NCBI GenBank assembly: GCA_943372995.1
Contig: CALSAQ010000002.1
Span: 310,001 to 374,000, forward strand
Direction of reading: 5' to 3'
From: CAJBVG01 sp943372995
GTDB taxonomy: Bacteria > Bacteroidota > Bacteroidia > Sphingobacteriales > Sphingobacteriaceae
Length of the DNA stretch: 64,000 nt
The position numbers were made by a program, and so were the translations under genes. How positions within the stretch are numbered: position 1 is the first letter of the stretch; each line of letters opens with the position of its first letter. Below the pieces are notes generated by a model. The model was not told the origin of the DNA. It worked only from the letters and a program-made list of their open reading frames with translations, and searched no databases. Positions 57,201 to 64,000 of the stretch are shown here, in pieces.

Positions 57201-59762
57201 ATGATATATTTGAATATGCGCATAGCTAAATACATACTTTTCTTTTTTATTCTAACGATTGCTCAAAGCGAAATTTTCGCAGCGCATATCGTTGGGGGAG
57301 ATTTTAGCTATAGACATATTTCTGGGGATAAGTATGAACTTAAGATGAAAATGTATCGCGACTGTGGAGGTGGTGGTGCCAATTTTGATAACCCCTTAAG
57401 AGTTGGTATTTACGATAAGGGAAACAATAAAAAAATGGTAGAAATTATTCTACCTAAAGTAAAACAATACGGCATAAAATTTAATACGGGTTGTACTAGT
57501 CCTCAACTACGTTGTGTAGAAACAGGTGTTTATACAGCAGAGTTCGAAATGCCGAGTACTCTATACAATAATACTGATGGATATTATGTACAATGGGAAA
57601 GATGTTGTAGAAATGATATTATTAAAAATATTATAGATCCTGGAGCTACTCCTATGGCTTTTTACATGGAGTTTCCTTCTCCATATCCAGGAGGCGGTGC
57701 TCAACGATTAAATAATTCACCAGAATTTTTAAGAGATCCTCTTAACTACTTATGTGTTGGTGAACCTTTTAAATACGATTTCAAAATTTACGATGGAGAA
57801 GGTGATGAGCTAAGAATGAAAATAGGGATACCTAATGCAGGTAGATATACTAGTCAAGGGAATCCGATGCAAAGAACAGGTCCTGGACCATATGATGAAA
57901 TAATGTGGTCTTCAGGATATTCAGTTGGAGGACCAAGTCAGAATGTAATGGACGGGGAACCTGATTTATATGTCGATAACGACTCCGCATTTATTTATTT
58001 AGTTCCTACACAAATTGGTGTTTACGTTATTTCCGTGATTTGTGAAGAATACAGAGGCAATGTGAAAATAGGAGAGGTAGTAAGAGAATTACAACTAGAG
58101 GTTTTAAATTGTCCACCTCGACATAAACCTGAGATTACAACCAGTATAGATGGTGGCCTAAATGTAATTGAAGCAAGAGTAAATCAGCAAGTATGCTTTG
58201 ACTTAATTGCAAAAGATTTCGATGCACAAGAAGTCATGAAGTTTAGAATTGACACAGTTGGGATGTATAAATTAGTTGGAAGTGCAGCTACTCTAAATCC
58301 TCCTGATGTATCTGGTGTTCAAAATATAAGTACACGTTTCTGTTGGACACCAACTTGTCCTATCGATACAGGAAATGGTGCGTACCTCGATTTTATTGTG
58401 TACGATAATTCATGTCCTTTCTCTCAAGATGATACAGTAAGGGTAAAGTTTAAAATGGTGTCGGAAGCCAATGTTGTACCAGCATTAAAAACTTCAATAA
58501 CAGACAATATTCTGAATGTAAGAAAAAATGAGAATGCATGTTTTCAATTTCAAATTACCGACCCTAATGTTGGCGATGAAGTAAGCATTTTACCAATCAC
58601 TAAAAATGTGGATGTGTTTAAACTGGGTGCTACGATTACCCCCGAGGTATTGGTAGGTAATTCTGGTTTATCAGGAGAGTTTTGTTGGCAACCCCCTTGC
58701 GATTTGCAAATAGACTCACCCATTCATTTTTCGTTTATTATAGGAGATAATTCTTGTCCGGTTGCAGCTTATGATACCGTAGATTTAATTATCAACGTAT
58801 TGCCAATATTAAACGAAGCTCCGGAAATTGTTGCAGAGGGTATTAGTATCGGAATTAATAATACTGTTAATGTAGTACTGGGATCAGAAAATTGTTTTTC
58901 TGTTTTTGCCGAAGACCTGGATCCAGATAATATCGACATTTACATGAAAAATGTAAATTACGATTTCGAAGCTAATGGTGCTAAATTTACGAATCAGGAG
59001 AATTCTCCTAATGCTAAGAGAAATCTATTCTGTTGGACTCCAACTTGCGATAATTTCTATGGCACAGATGAATTATTTGTTGATTTCTTAACGAGAGATA
59101 ATAAATGTGATAATGAAAAGTTCGACACAGTAAGAGTTCGCTTTAAGTATATACTACCTACAAATGAACAACCTTCTATGCTTAAGCCTGATTCTACTTT
59201 ATATAATTTGAATGCAGGATATACTAGAAGTATAGATGTAAGTGGTTCTGATGATGACGACGAAGATTTGCTGATATTAAGTGCTAGGCCTTTGTACGAT
59301 TCTGATCTTCCACTACGAATGGAGATGGGTACTACGCAAGGAAATAGTAATGTGAGTTCTGTGCTTAATATTTTTCCTGATTGTGGATTAGAAGGTAATG
59401 TGCTGTATCCAGTTGAGCTCACTTTATTGAGTAATAAATTCTGCAACGAATACGACACTGTAAAAAAGGTAGTCAATTTCAAAGTGGCACCTCTATTAGA
59501 TATTGATCGCCCACTTGTTCCCGATGTGTTTAGTCCTAACGGCGACGGAATTAACGATGAATATAAAATCTATTTAGCTAATAGAACAGTTTGCCCTGAT
59601 GAATTTGAATTCATAATTTTCGATAGATGGGGTCAGAAAATGTTAGAGACCAAAGATCCAGAGTTTATTTGGAGAGCCGAAGGCTGTACTGCAGGGGCAT
59701 ACGTTTACTATTTGCGAATTGGAGAGACCAAATTCACAGGCTTTATTGCTTTAGTAAAATAG
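57201..59762 (+). CDS. large surface protein with cysteine modules and CHU_C domain
   Basis: 853 residues (848 from the ATG at 57216). Signal peptide ends IFAAH; the N-terminus AHIVGGDFSYRHISGDKYEL matches its neighbour, including WERCCRNDIIKN near 134. From about residue 310 come three copies of a module of about 110 residues, each with a CW(T/Q)PxC motif (FCWTPTC near 380, FCWQPPC near 495, FCWTPTC near 614) and a second cysteine about 22-27 residues later. It ends in CHU_C (VPDVFSPNGDGINDEYKIYL, FDRWGQKMLETKDPEFIW). Probably secreted by type IX and adhesive or filamentous. Confidence 0.92.
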   Translation: MIYLNMRIAKYILFFFILTIAQSEIFAAHIVGGDFSYRHISGDKYELKMKMYRDCGGGGANFDNPLRVGIYDKGNNKKMVEIILPKVKQYGIKFNTGCTSPQLRCVETGVYTAEFEMPSTLYNNTDGYYVQWERCCRNDIIKNIIDPGATPMAFYMEFPSPYPGGGAQRLNNSPEFLRDPLNYLCVGEPFKYDFKIYDGEGDELRMKIGIPNAGRYTSQGNPMQRTGPGPYDEIMWSSGYSVGGPSQNVMDGEPDLYVDNDSAFIYLVPTQIGVYVISVICEEYRGNVKIGEVVRELQLEVLNCPPRHKPEITTSIDGGLNVIEARVNQQVCFDLIAKDFDAQEVMKFRIDTVGMYKLVGSAATLNPPDVSGVQNISTRFCWTPTCPIDTGNGAYLDFIVYDNSCPFSQDDTVRVKFKMVSEANVVPALKTSITDNILNVRKNENACFQFQITDPNVGDEVSILPITKNVDVFKLGATITPEVLVGNSGLSGEFCWQPPCDLQIDSPIHFSFIIGDNSCPVAAYDTVDLIINVLPILNEAPEIVAEGISIGINNTVNVVLGSENCFSVFAEDLDPDNIDIYMKNVNYDFEANGAKFTNQENSPNAKRNLFCWTPTCDNFYGTDELFVDFLTRDNKCDNEKFDTVRVRFKYILPTNEQPSMLKPDSTLYNLNAGYTRSIDVSGSDDDDEDLLILSARPLYDSDLPLRMEMGTTQGNSNVSSVLNIFPDCGLEGNVLYPVELTLLSNKFCNEYDTVKKVVNFKVAPLLDIDRPLVPDVFSPNGDGINDEYKIYLANRTVCPDEFEFIIFDRWGQKMLETKDPEFIWRAEGCTAGAYVYYLRIGETKFTGFIALVK

Positions 59763-59897
59763 CTACAGTCCAAACAACCTTAGTAAAAATCTAAACAAAG
59801 AAACCGCACGATCTTCACCAAAATCGAATTCTTGAGCGATTCTATCCGAAAAATCTTCTAATTCAATTTTCATGGTATTCCCAATTGTTATATTCAT
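59763..59897 (-). CDS. possible 44-residue protein
   Basis: Reads MNITIGNTMKIELEDFSDRI then AQEFDFGEDRAVSLFRFLLR and LFGL. An internal ATG at 59873 would give 36 residues. It looks like an acidic amphipathic helix followed by a hydrophobic helix, and fills almost the whole gap between the stop of the CHU_C gene (59762) and the spacer ahead of tetR. No homologue is recognised; chance cannot be excluded. Confidence 0.45.
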   Translation of the reverse strand: MNITIGNTMKIELEDFSDRIAQEFDFGEDRAVSLFRFLLRLFGL

Positions 59898-59964
59898 AAT
59901 GCAAATATAAGCTTTTTTGAACTAAAAACCAAATTGGTATTTGGTAACTCGTAGCTCGTATATA

Positions 59965-59995
59965 CCAGTCACTAGTCACCAGTCACTAGTCACTA
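59965..59995. repeat. tandem AGTCACT words
   Basis: Four tandem copies of a 7-8-base word (CCAGTCACT, AGTCAC, CAGTCACT, AGTCACT) ending at the tetR stop codon. Same word family as 12211-12246. Confidence 0.65.
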
Positions 59996-60565
59996 ATTTA
60001 GGACAGGCTGAATCAAATACGGAAGAATATCTTTTTCGAAAGAAATAAAGTTTTTCCTCACATCGCTTATAGTAACTGATGTAAAGGCAAATGAGAAGGT
60101 GATTGCTTTGCAAGCCTTCATAAGGTATTTAATTTTTTCTGGAGATACTTCTTTGAAATCGGGGATACTCATAAATGTATTAATGAGTAAGTATTCCAGT
60201 TCGTTGGATAGATTTTTCAAAAATTCTTGAGAGTTTACACTTTCTCGAATAAAGTCCCAACCAATAAATTCTGAGCAAACGGTATAAGATAGTCTGCTTG
60301 TTTTAATAATTAGTGCTGTAATTTTTTCTTCTTTGGTTATTTTGGGGTGGAGTTTTGTTACTAAGTCGTTTATGGCGAATTGTAAGTGCTCCATAATGAT
60401 TTCATTCAGAATAATTTCTTTGCTTTCGAAATACTTATAAATGGTAGCCTTAGCTACACGCGACTTTTTCGCAATTTCGTTAACGCTGGTTTTGTGATAA
60501 CCAAATTTACGAAATAGCTCTTTAGAAGCTTCTTTTATTGCTTGTTGTATTTTTTCTGAATCCAT
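59993..60565 (-). CDS. TetR/AcrR-family regulator
   Basis: 190 residues. N-terminal TetR helix-turn-helix: ASKELFRKFGYHKTSVNEIA then KKSRVAKATIYKYFESKEII. The C-terminal ligand domain is all-alpha and not assignable. It starts directly behind the stop of the Rieske-like lipoprotein gene, so it is in the pheS transcript; no efflux genes are adjacent. Confidence 0.92.
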   Translation of the reverse strand: MDSEKIQQAIKEASKELFRKFGYHKTSVNEIAKKSRVAKATIYKYFESKEIILNEIIMEHLQFAINDLVTKLHPKITKEEKITALIIKTSRLSYTVCSEFIGWDFIRESVNSQEFLKNLSNELEYLLINTFMSIPDFKEVSPEKIKYLMKACKAITFSFAFTSVTISDVRKNFISFEKDILPYLIQPVLN

Positions 60566-60985
60566 TTAATTATAAATATACAAATATCCATCAATTAAAT
60601 TAGTTTGATATAAACGCAGGGAAGCATTCGCTGGTCCTTTGATGGGTGAGCCATCGAGGAGTTGAAATCTTGATCCGCAGCATTTACATCCTACTGATGA
60701 AATAGTGGTATCAATACTTACGTATGCACAGGTATCTGTAGATTGGTAGGAACAGGTTCTTTCCAAAGCAACATATTCGGCGATGGCTTTTCTATAAACA
60801 ATTATCCCTCTGTTTCCTACATTATAGAAGGTATATGATCCTCCTACACTGGTTAGTTGATTATAAGCTGGGTCGTCGAGATTAATTCTGAAGTTTACAG
60901 GTACACTAGGAATAGTGCTTTCTTTTTCTTTCGAACAAGAAAACAATAATGTACCAAGTACCAATATTAAACTTAGAGTTCTCAA
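60566..60985 (-). CDS. Rieske-fold-like lipoprotein lacking the histidine ligands
   Basis: 139 residues. Signal peptide with lipobox LFSC (C17). The body has the plan of a Rieske domain: IIVYRKAIAEYVALERTC for the first ligand loop and GCKCCGSRFQLLDGSPIKGP for the second, followed by LRLYQTNLIDGYLYIY. In true Rieske proteins the loops read CxH and CxxH; here they read C78-S-Y80 and C100-K-C102-C103, so both histidines are missing. A [2Fe-2S] cluster of the usual kind is not expected. Overlaps pheS by four bases. Confidence 0.75.
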   Translation of the reverse strand: MRTLSLILVLGTLLFSCSKEKESTIPSVPVNFRINLDDPAYNQLTSVGGSYTFYNVGNRGIIVYRKAIAEYVALERTCSYQSTDTCAYVSIDTTISSVGCKCCGSRFQLLDGSPIKGPANASLRLYQTNLIDGYLYIYN

Positions 60986-62022
60986 ATTAGTTCAGCATTA
61001 AATTGTGATAATAAACGTACATCATTTTCGAAAAACATACGGATATCTTTAATCTTAAATCTATTCATAGCTAATCGTTCAATACCCACACCAAATGCGA
61101 AACCTGAGTATTCGTTAGGGTCGATACCACAGTTTTGCAATACATTAGGATCAACCATTCCGCATCCTAATATTTCTACCCATCCTGAATATTTACAAAT
61201 GTTGCAGCCTTTCCCTCCACAGTTTTTACATTGAATATCCATTTCTGCAGAAGGTTCGGTAAATGGGAAATACGAAGGTCTGAAACGTACTTCTGTACCC
61301 ACTCCAAACATTTCTTGTACGAAATAATACAAGGTTTGTTTTAAATCGGCAAAAGAAACATCTTTATCTACATACAATCCCTCTACCTGATGAAATATGC
61401 AGTGAGATCTTGCAGATATCGCTTCGTTTCGGAATACTCTTCCAGGCATTATAGATCTAAATGGAGGTTTGCCATTTTCCATTAAACGTATTTGTACAGA
61501 AGATGTATGTGTTCTTAGTGCTAAATCTTTTTCGGGTTCATTCGAATCTTTTCTTACGAAGAAAGTATCTTGCATATCTCTTGCAGGATGTTCCATTGGG
61601 AAATTCAATGAACTGAAATTATGCCAATCATCTTCTATTTCTGGTCCTTTAGCAATAGTAAAGCCCATGCGTTGGAAAATATCACAGATCTCTTTCAGTA
61701 CTAAAGAAACAGGGTGACGAGAACCCGTGCTGAAAGCCGCACCAGGTAATGTATAATCAATTTCTTGTGATGTACTTTCTTCGTTATTTTCTAAGCTCTC
61801 TTTAAATTGATTGTAGGTACTCTCCGCTAAAGTTTTGAATTCATTCATCACTTTACCGAATTGCTTTTTCTCTTCACCAGGTAAAGCTTTGAAGGCCTCA
61901 AAGAAATCGTTTACTATTCCTTTTCTACTTAAGAATTTCAATCGAAATTGCTCTAATTCTTCAGCATTGTTAGCTACAAAACTTTTTATCTCTTCTGTAT
62001 ATTTTTCTATTTGTTCTTTCAT
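60982..62022 (-). CDS. pheS: phenylalanyl-tRNA synthetase alpha subunit
   Basis: Catalytic subunit of the alpha2-beta2 enzyme that charges tRNA-Phe. 346 residues. N-terminal coiled coil, then class II motifs: HPVSLVLKEICDIFQRMGF near 105, LRTHTSSVQIRLM (motif 2 region) near 170, FHQVEGLYVDKDVSFADL near 212, and motif 3 GFAFGVGIERLAMNRFKI near 308. A four-cysteine knuckle, CKNCGGKGCNIC near 262, is visible. pheT is not adjacent. First gene of the pheS-lipoprotein-tetR unit. Confidence 0.97.
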   Translation of the reverse strand: MKEQIEKYTEEIKSFVANNAEELEQFRLKFLSRKGIVNDFFEAFKALPGEEKKQFGKVMNEFKTLAESTYNQFKESLENNEESTSQEIDYTLPGAAFSTGSRHPVSLVLKEICDIFQRMGFTIAKGPEIEDDWHNFSSLNFPMEHPARDMQDTFFVRKDSNEPEKDLALRTHTSSVQIRLMENGKPPFRSIMPGRVFRNEAISARSHCIFHQVEGLYVDKDVSFADLKQTLYYFVQEMFGVGTEVRFRPSYFPFTEPSAEMDIQCKNCGGKGCNICKYSGWVEILGCGMVDPNVLQNCGIDPNEYSGFAFGVGIERLAMNRFKIKDIRMFFENDVRLLSQFNAELI

Positions 62023-62062
62023 TCCTATCCTTTTTTCATTAACACACTATCCCATTAACATA

Positions 62063-63253
62063 TTAACTTATTACTTTTAATTCTTTCCCTACTTTTGTAA
62101 ATGCTTCAATTGCTTTATCCAAATGTGCGATATCATGTGCTGCCGACATTTGTACTCTGATTCTTGCTTTTCCTTGTGGGACTACTGGATAGTAAAATCC
62201 AATTACATAAATACCTTCTTCCAACATTCTAGCTGCAAACTCTTGTGAAAGTTTTGCATCGTATAACATTACCGGAACAATTGGATGAACACCAGGTTTA
62301 ATATCGAAACCTGCCGCCGTCATTTTCTCTCTGAAATATTTTGTATTGCGTTCCAATTTATCTCTTAACTCAGTAGTTTCACTTAGCATGTTTAATACTT
62401 CAATAGAAGCACCAACAATAGAAGGGGCAAGGGTATTGGAGAATAAATATGGACGTGAACGTTGACGAAGCATGTCGATGATTTCTTTTCTTCCTGAAGT
62501 AAATCCTCCAGAAGCACCACCTAATGCTTTTCCTAACGTACCCGTAATAATATCTATTTTACCCATAACATTATGATGCTCGTGGGTACCTCTTCCGGTT
62601 TTACCCATAAATCCAGAACAGTGGCACTCATCTATCATCACCAAGGCATTATATTTTTCTGATAGCTCAACAATTTTATCGAGTTGTGCAATGGTTCCAT
62701 CCATTGAAAAAGCTCCATCGGTAACGATAATTCTATGACGAAGACCTTGAGTTTCTATTAATTTTGCTTCCAGATCAGCCATATCATCGTGCTTATAACG
62801 GTAACGCTGAGCTTTACATAAACGTACTCCATCAATAATAGAGGCGTGATTCAATTCATCAGAAATAATAGCATCTTGTTCGTTGAACAGAGGTTCAAAT
62901 ACCCCACCATTTGCATCAAAAGCAGCTGCATATAGAATGGTGTCTTCTGTACCCAAAAATTCTGATATTTTTTGCTCTAATGTCTTATGTATATCTTGAG
63001 TTCCACAAATAAAACGTACCGACGACATACCAAAACCGTGTGAATCAATAGCATCTTTAGCGGCTTGCGTCACTCTCGGATGTGAGGATAAGCCTAAATA
63101 GTTATTGGCACAGAAATTAATCACCGATTTACCATCACTAACCTTAATATCGGCTCCCTGAGGAGTAATGATAATACGCTCACGTTTATATAATCCCGCT
63201 TTTTCAATTTCAGCTAATTCTGCTGCTAATACTGGTTTTAAAGTGTTGTACAT
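62063..63253 (-). CDS. kbl: glycine C-acetyltransferase (2-amino-3-ketobutyrate CoA ligase)
   Basis: PLP enzyme joining or splitting glycine and acetyl-CoA, second step of threonine breakdown. 396 residues from the ATG at 63253 (YNTLKPVLAAELAEIEKAGL); an upstream in-frame ATG would run through repeat DNA. Motifs: NFCANNYLGLSSHPRV near 44, MIDECHCSGFMGKTGRGTHE near 207, PLP lysine in TLGKALGGASGGFTSG near 243. No threonine dehydrogenase gene is adjacent. Confidence 0.95.
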   Translation of the reverse strand: MYNTLKPVLAAELAEIEKAGLYKRERIIITPQGADIKVSDGKSVINFCANNYLGLSSHPRVTQAAKDAIDSHGFGMSSVRFICGTQDIHKTLEQKISEFLGTEDTILYAAAFDANGGVFEPLFNEQDAIISDELNHASIIDGVRLCKAQRYRYKHDDMADLEAKLIETQGLRHRIIVTDGAFSMDGTIAQLDKIVELSEKYNALVMIDECHCSGFMGKTGRGTHEHHNVMGKIDIITGTLGKALGGASGGFTSGRKEIIDMLRQRSRPYLFSNTLAPSIVGASIEVLNMLSETTELRDKLERNTKYFREKMTAAGFDIKPGVHPIVPVMLYDAKLSQEFAARMLEEGIYVIGFYYPVVPQGKARIRVQMSAAHDIAHLDKAIEAFTKVGKELKVIS

Positions 63254-63296
63254 ACTATATGTGTTGTTTTTTGGGGCTAAAATACAAAATAGATGT

Positions 63297-63356
63297 GAGA
63301 TGTAAGATTTGAGGTATGAGTGATATACAATTCTCATATCTCAAATCTCATATCTC
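63297..63356. repeat. 24-base inverted repeat in the kbl/trhO divergent gap
   Basis: Left arm 63297-63320, right arm 63333-63356, pairing at 21 of 24 positions around a 12-base loop. Each arm consists of tandem variants of a word such as CTCATAT/CTCAAAT. Unlike the other word hairpins it lies between divergent starts, so it cannot be a terminator for either gene. Confidence 0.7.
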
Positions 63357-63367
63357 GTACTTATTGT

Positions 63368-63375
63368 TATATTTG
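63368..63375 (+). promoter_or_regulatory. -7 box ahead of trhO
   Basis: TATATTTG, 39 bases ahead of the trhO ATG at 63415; no TTG at the expected distance. Confidence 0.4.
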
Positions 63376-63414
63376 TGCCGCATTTAACGCCGTTTGCAGC
63401 GGTATTAATGAATT

Positions 63415-64000
63415 ATGAATCAATATCAAACATTACTCTATTATTGCTATTCACGCATTGAGAATGCGGAGCAATATACTCAGGAACATTTACAATTTTG
63501 TAAATCTATTGGCCTTGTAGGCCGAATTATTATTGCAGAAGAAGGTTTAAATGGTACCGTTTCGGGTACAAAAGAACAATGTAAACAGTACATGGATTAT
63601 GTATTGAATGACCCTCGTTTTGCGAAAACCGACTTCAAAATCGATGATGTAGAGGCCCCAACATTTGTTAAAATGCATGTTCGCTACAAATCGGAGATTG
63701 TTCATTCGGGTTTACGCGATCCTAATTACATTGATCCGAACAAAGAAACAGGTACGCATTTGGAGCCCAAAGAATTTATGGAAATGATCAATCGTGATGA
63801 TGTGGTGATTCTGGATGTAAGATCGAACTACGAACATAATGTCGGTCACTTCAAAAATGCCATTACATTAGACATTGAAAATTTCCGCGATTTTCCTTCA
63901 AAAATCAATGAGCTTGCTCAGTATAAAGACAAGAAAATATTGACCTATTGTACTGGTGGAATAAAATGTGAAAAAGCAAGTGCTTTGTTGTTAAAAGAAG
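63415..64000 (+). CDS. trhO: TrhO/YceA-like tRNA uridine hydroxylase (3' end outside window)
   Basis: The frame opens at ATG 63415 (NQYQTLLYYCYSRIENAEQY) and stays open to the window end, 195 codons. The UPF0176 N-terminal acylphosphatase-like domain (GRIIIAEEGLNGTVSGTKEQ) is followed by a rhodanese domain with LDVRSNYEHNVGHFKNA and the active-site loop ILTYCTGGIKCEKASALLL. E. coli TrhO makes 5-hydroxyuridine at tRNA position 34. Lengths of 310-350 residues are usual, so about 40 percent is missing. Confidence 0.93.
   Translation, partial: MNQYQTLLYYCYSRIENAEQYTQEHLQFCKSIGLVGRIIIAEEGLNGTVSGTKEQCKQYMDYVLNDPRFAKTDFKIDDVEAPTFVKMHVRYKSEIVHSGLRDPNYIDPNKETGTHLEPKEFMEMINRDDVVILDVRSNYEHNVGHFKNAITLDIENFRDFPSKINELAQYKDKKILTYCTGGIKCEKASALLLKE

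Noticed and set aside
59057..59482. 141-codon open frame antisense to the large CHU_C gene
   Set aside because: Serine/leucine-rich shadow of a real coding region with no family features.
1..64000. tRNA, rRNA or riboswitch genes
   Set aside because: No cloverleaf with a TTCGANNC arm, rRNA core or known riboswitch core was seen in the intergenic gaps on either strand.
1..64000. Insertion sequences or prophage genes
   Set aside because: No transposase, integrase, phage structural or recombinase gene is present; the only mobile signs are the cassette-like ends and the direct repeats.

Overview
The window is AT-rich bacterial DNA from a member of the Bacteroidota. Three things support the phylum: two surface proteins ending in the type IX secretion (CHU_C, gliding-motility-type) domain, several promoters of the TTG-N18-20-TAnnTTTG kind used by this phylum, and phylum-typical families (BT_3928-type DoxX protein, DUF1599, bacterial GH3, NMT1-type sensor kinase). 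Redox proteins of the bacillithiol type (a YtxJ/BrxC-like protein and a BrxA/BrxB bacilliredoxin) suggest the cell uses bacillithiol. No rRNA, tRNA or CRISPR array was seen, and no stretch over 300 bases lacks a gene.

Bases 1-2674 hold the 3' part of uvrA. Bases 2.7-15.77 kb form an accessory block in which every gene is on the + strand and most are unrelated in function: a TIMP-like lipoprotein, an AraC/GyrI regulator, a GNAT acetyltransferase, a ClbS-like protein, a DUF2975/XRE pair, four alpha/beta-hydrolase or DHFR-type enzymes, two Crp/Fnr regulators, a membrane LuxR protein, DoxX, DUF1801 and PaiB. The block ends in a 29-codon fragment of a second DHFR-type gene whose stop overlaps the stop of the core gene behind it. 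Its first part carries the marks of an integron-type gene cassette (an attC-like imperfect hairpin plus a 10-base inverted match at the two cassette ends) and is bracketed by two 61-base direct repeats.

Bases 15.8-36 kb are core genes in short operons: an outer-membrane-like protein, lipA, an ECF sigma factor and its anti-sigma factor; OsmC facing ytxJ and a newly noted 45-residue lipoprotein; ribH; TPR protein divergent from recF-dciA; ndk divergent from nrnA; two tandem FKBP isomerases with tatD and ansA; ilvE; polyprenyl synthase with terC; and recJ-lptB-GH3.

Bases 36-55.6 kb hold a two-component pair with an NMT1-like sensor domain, two YceI proteins, gcvP, pdxJ, a serine hydrolase, ahcY, bacilliredoxin, cdaA-folP, a divergent DUF1599-BT_3928-permease set, and an rlmD-unknown-phosphoribosyltransferase-aroK operon. 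Bases 55.7-64 kb hold the two CHU_C proteins, a possible 44-residue protein, a pheS operon with a degenerate Rieske-like lipoprotein and a TetR regulator, kbl, and the 5' part of trhO.

Intergenic spaces are unusual. Many hold tandem short words (such as ATGCTAAT, AATTTGAACAATT, AGTCACT, CTCATAT), and at three sites the words fold back into hairpins of about 24-26 base pairs, two of which overlap the stop codons of convergent genes.
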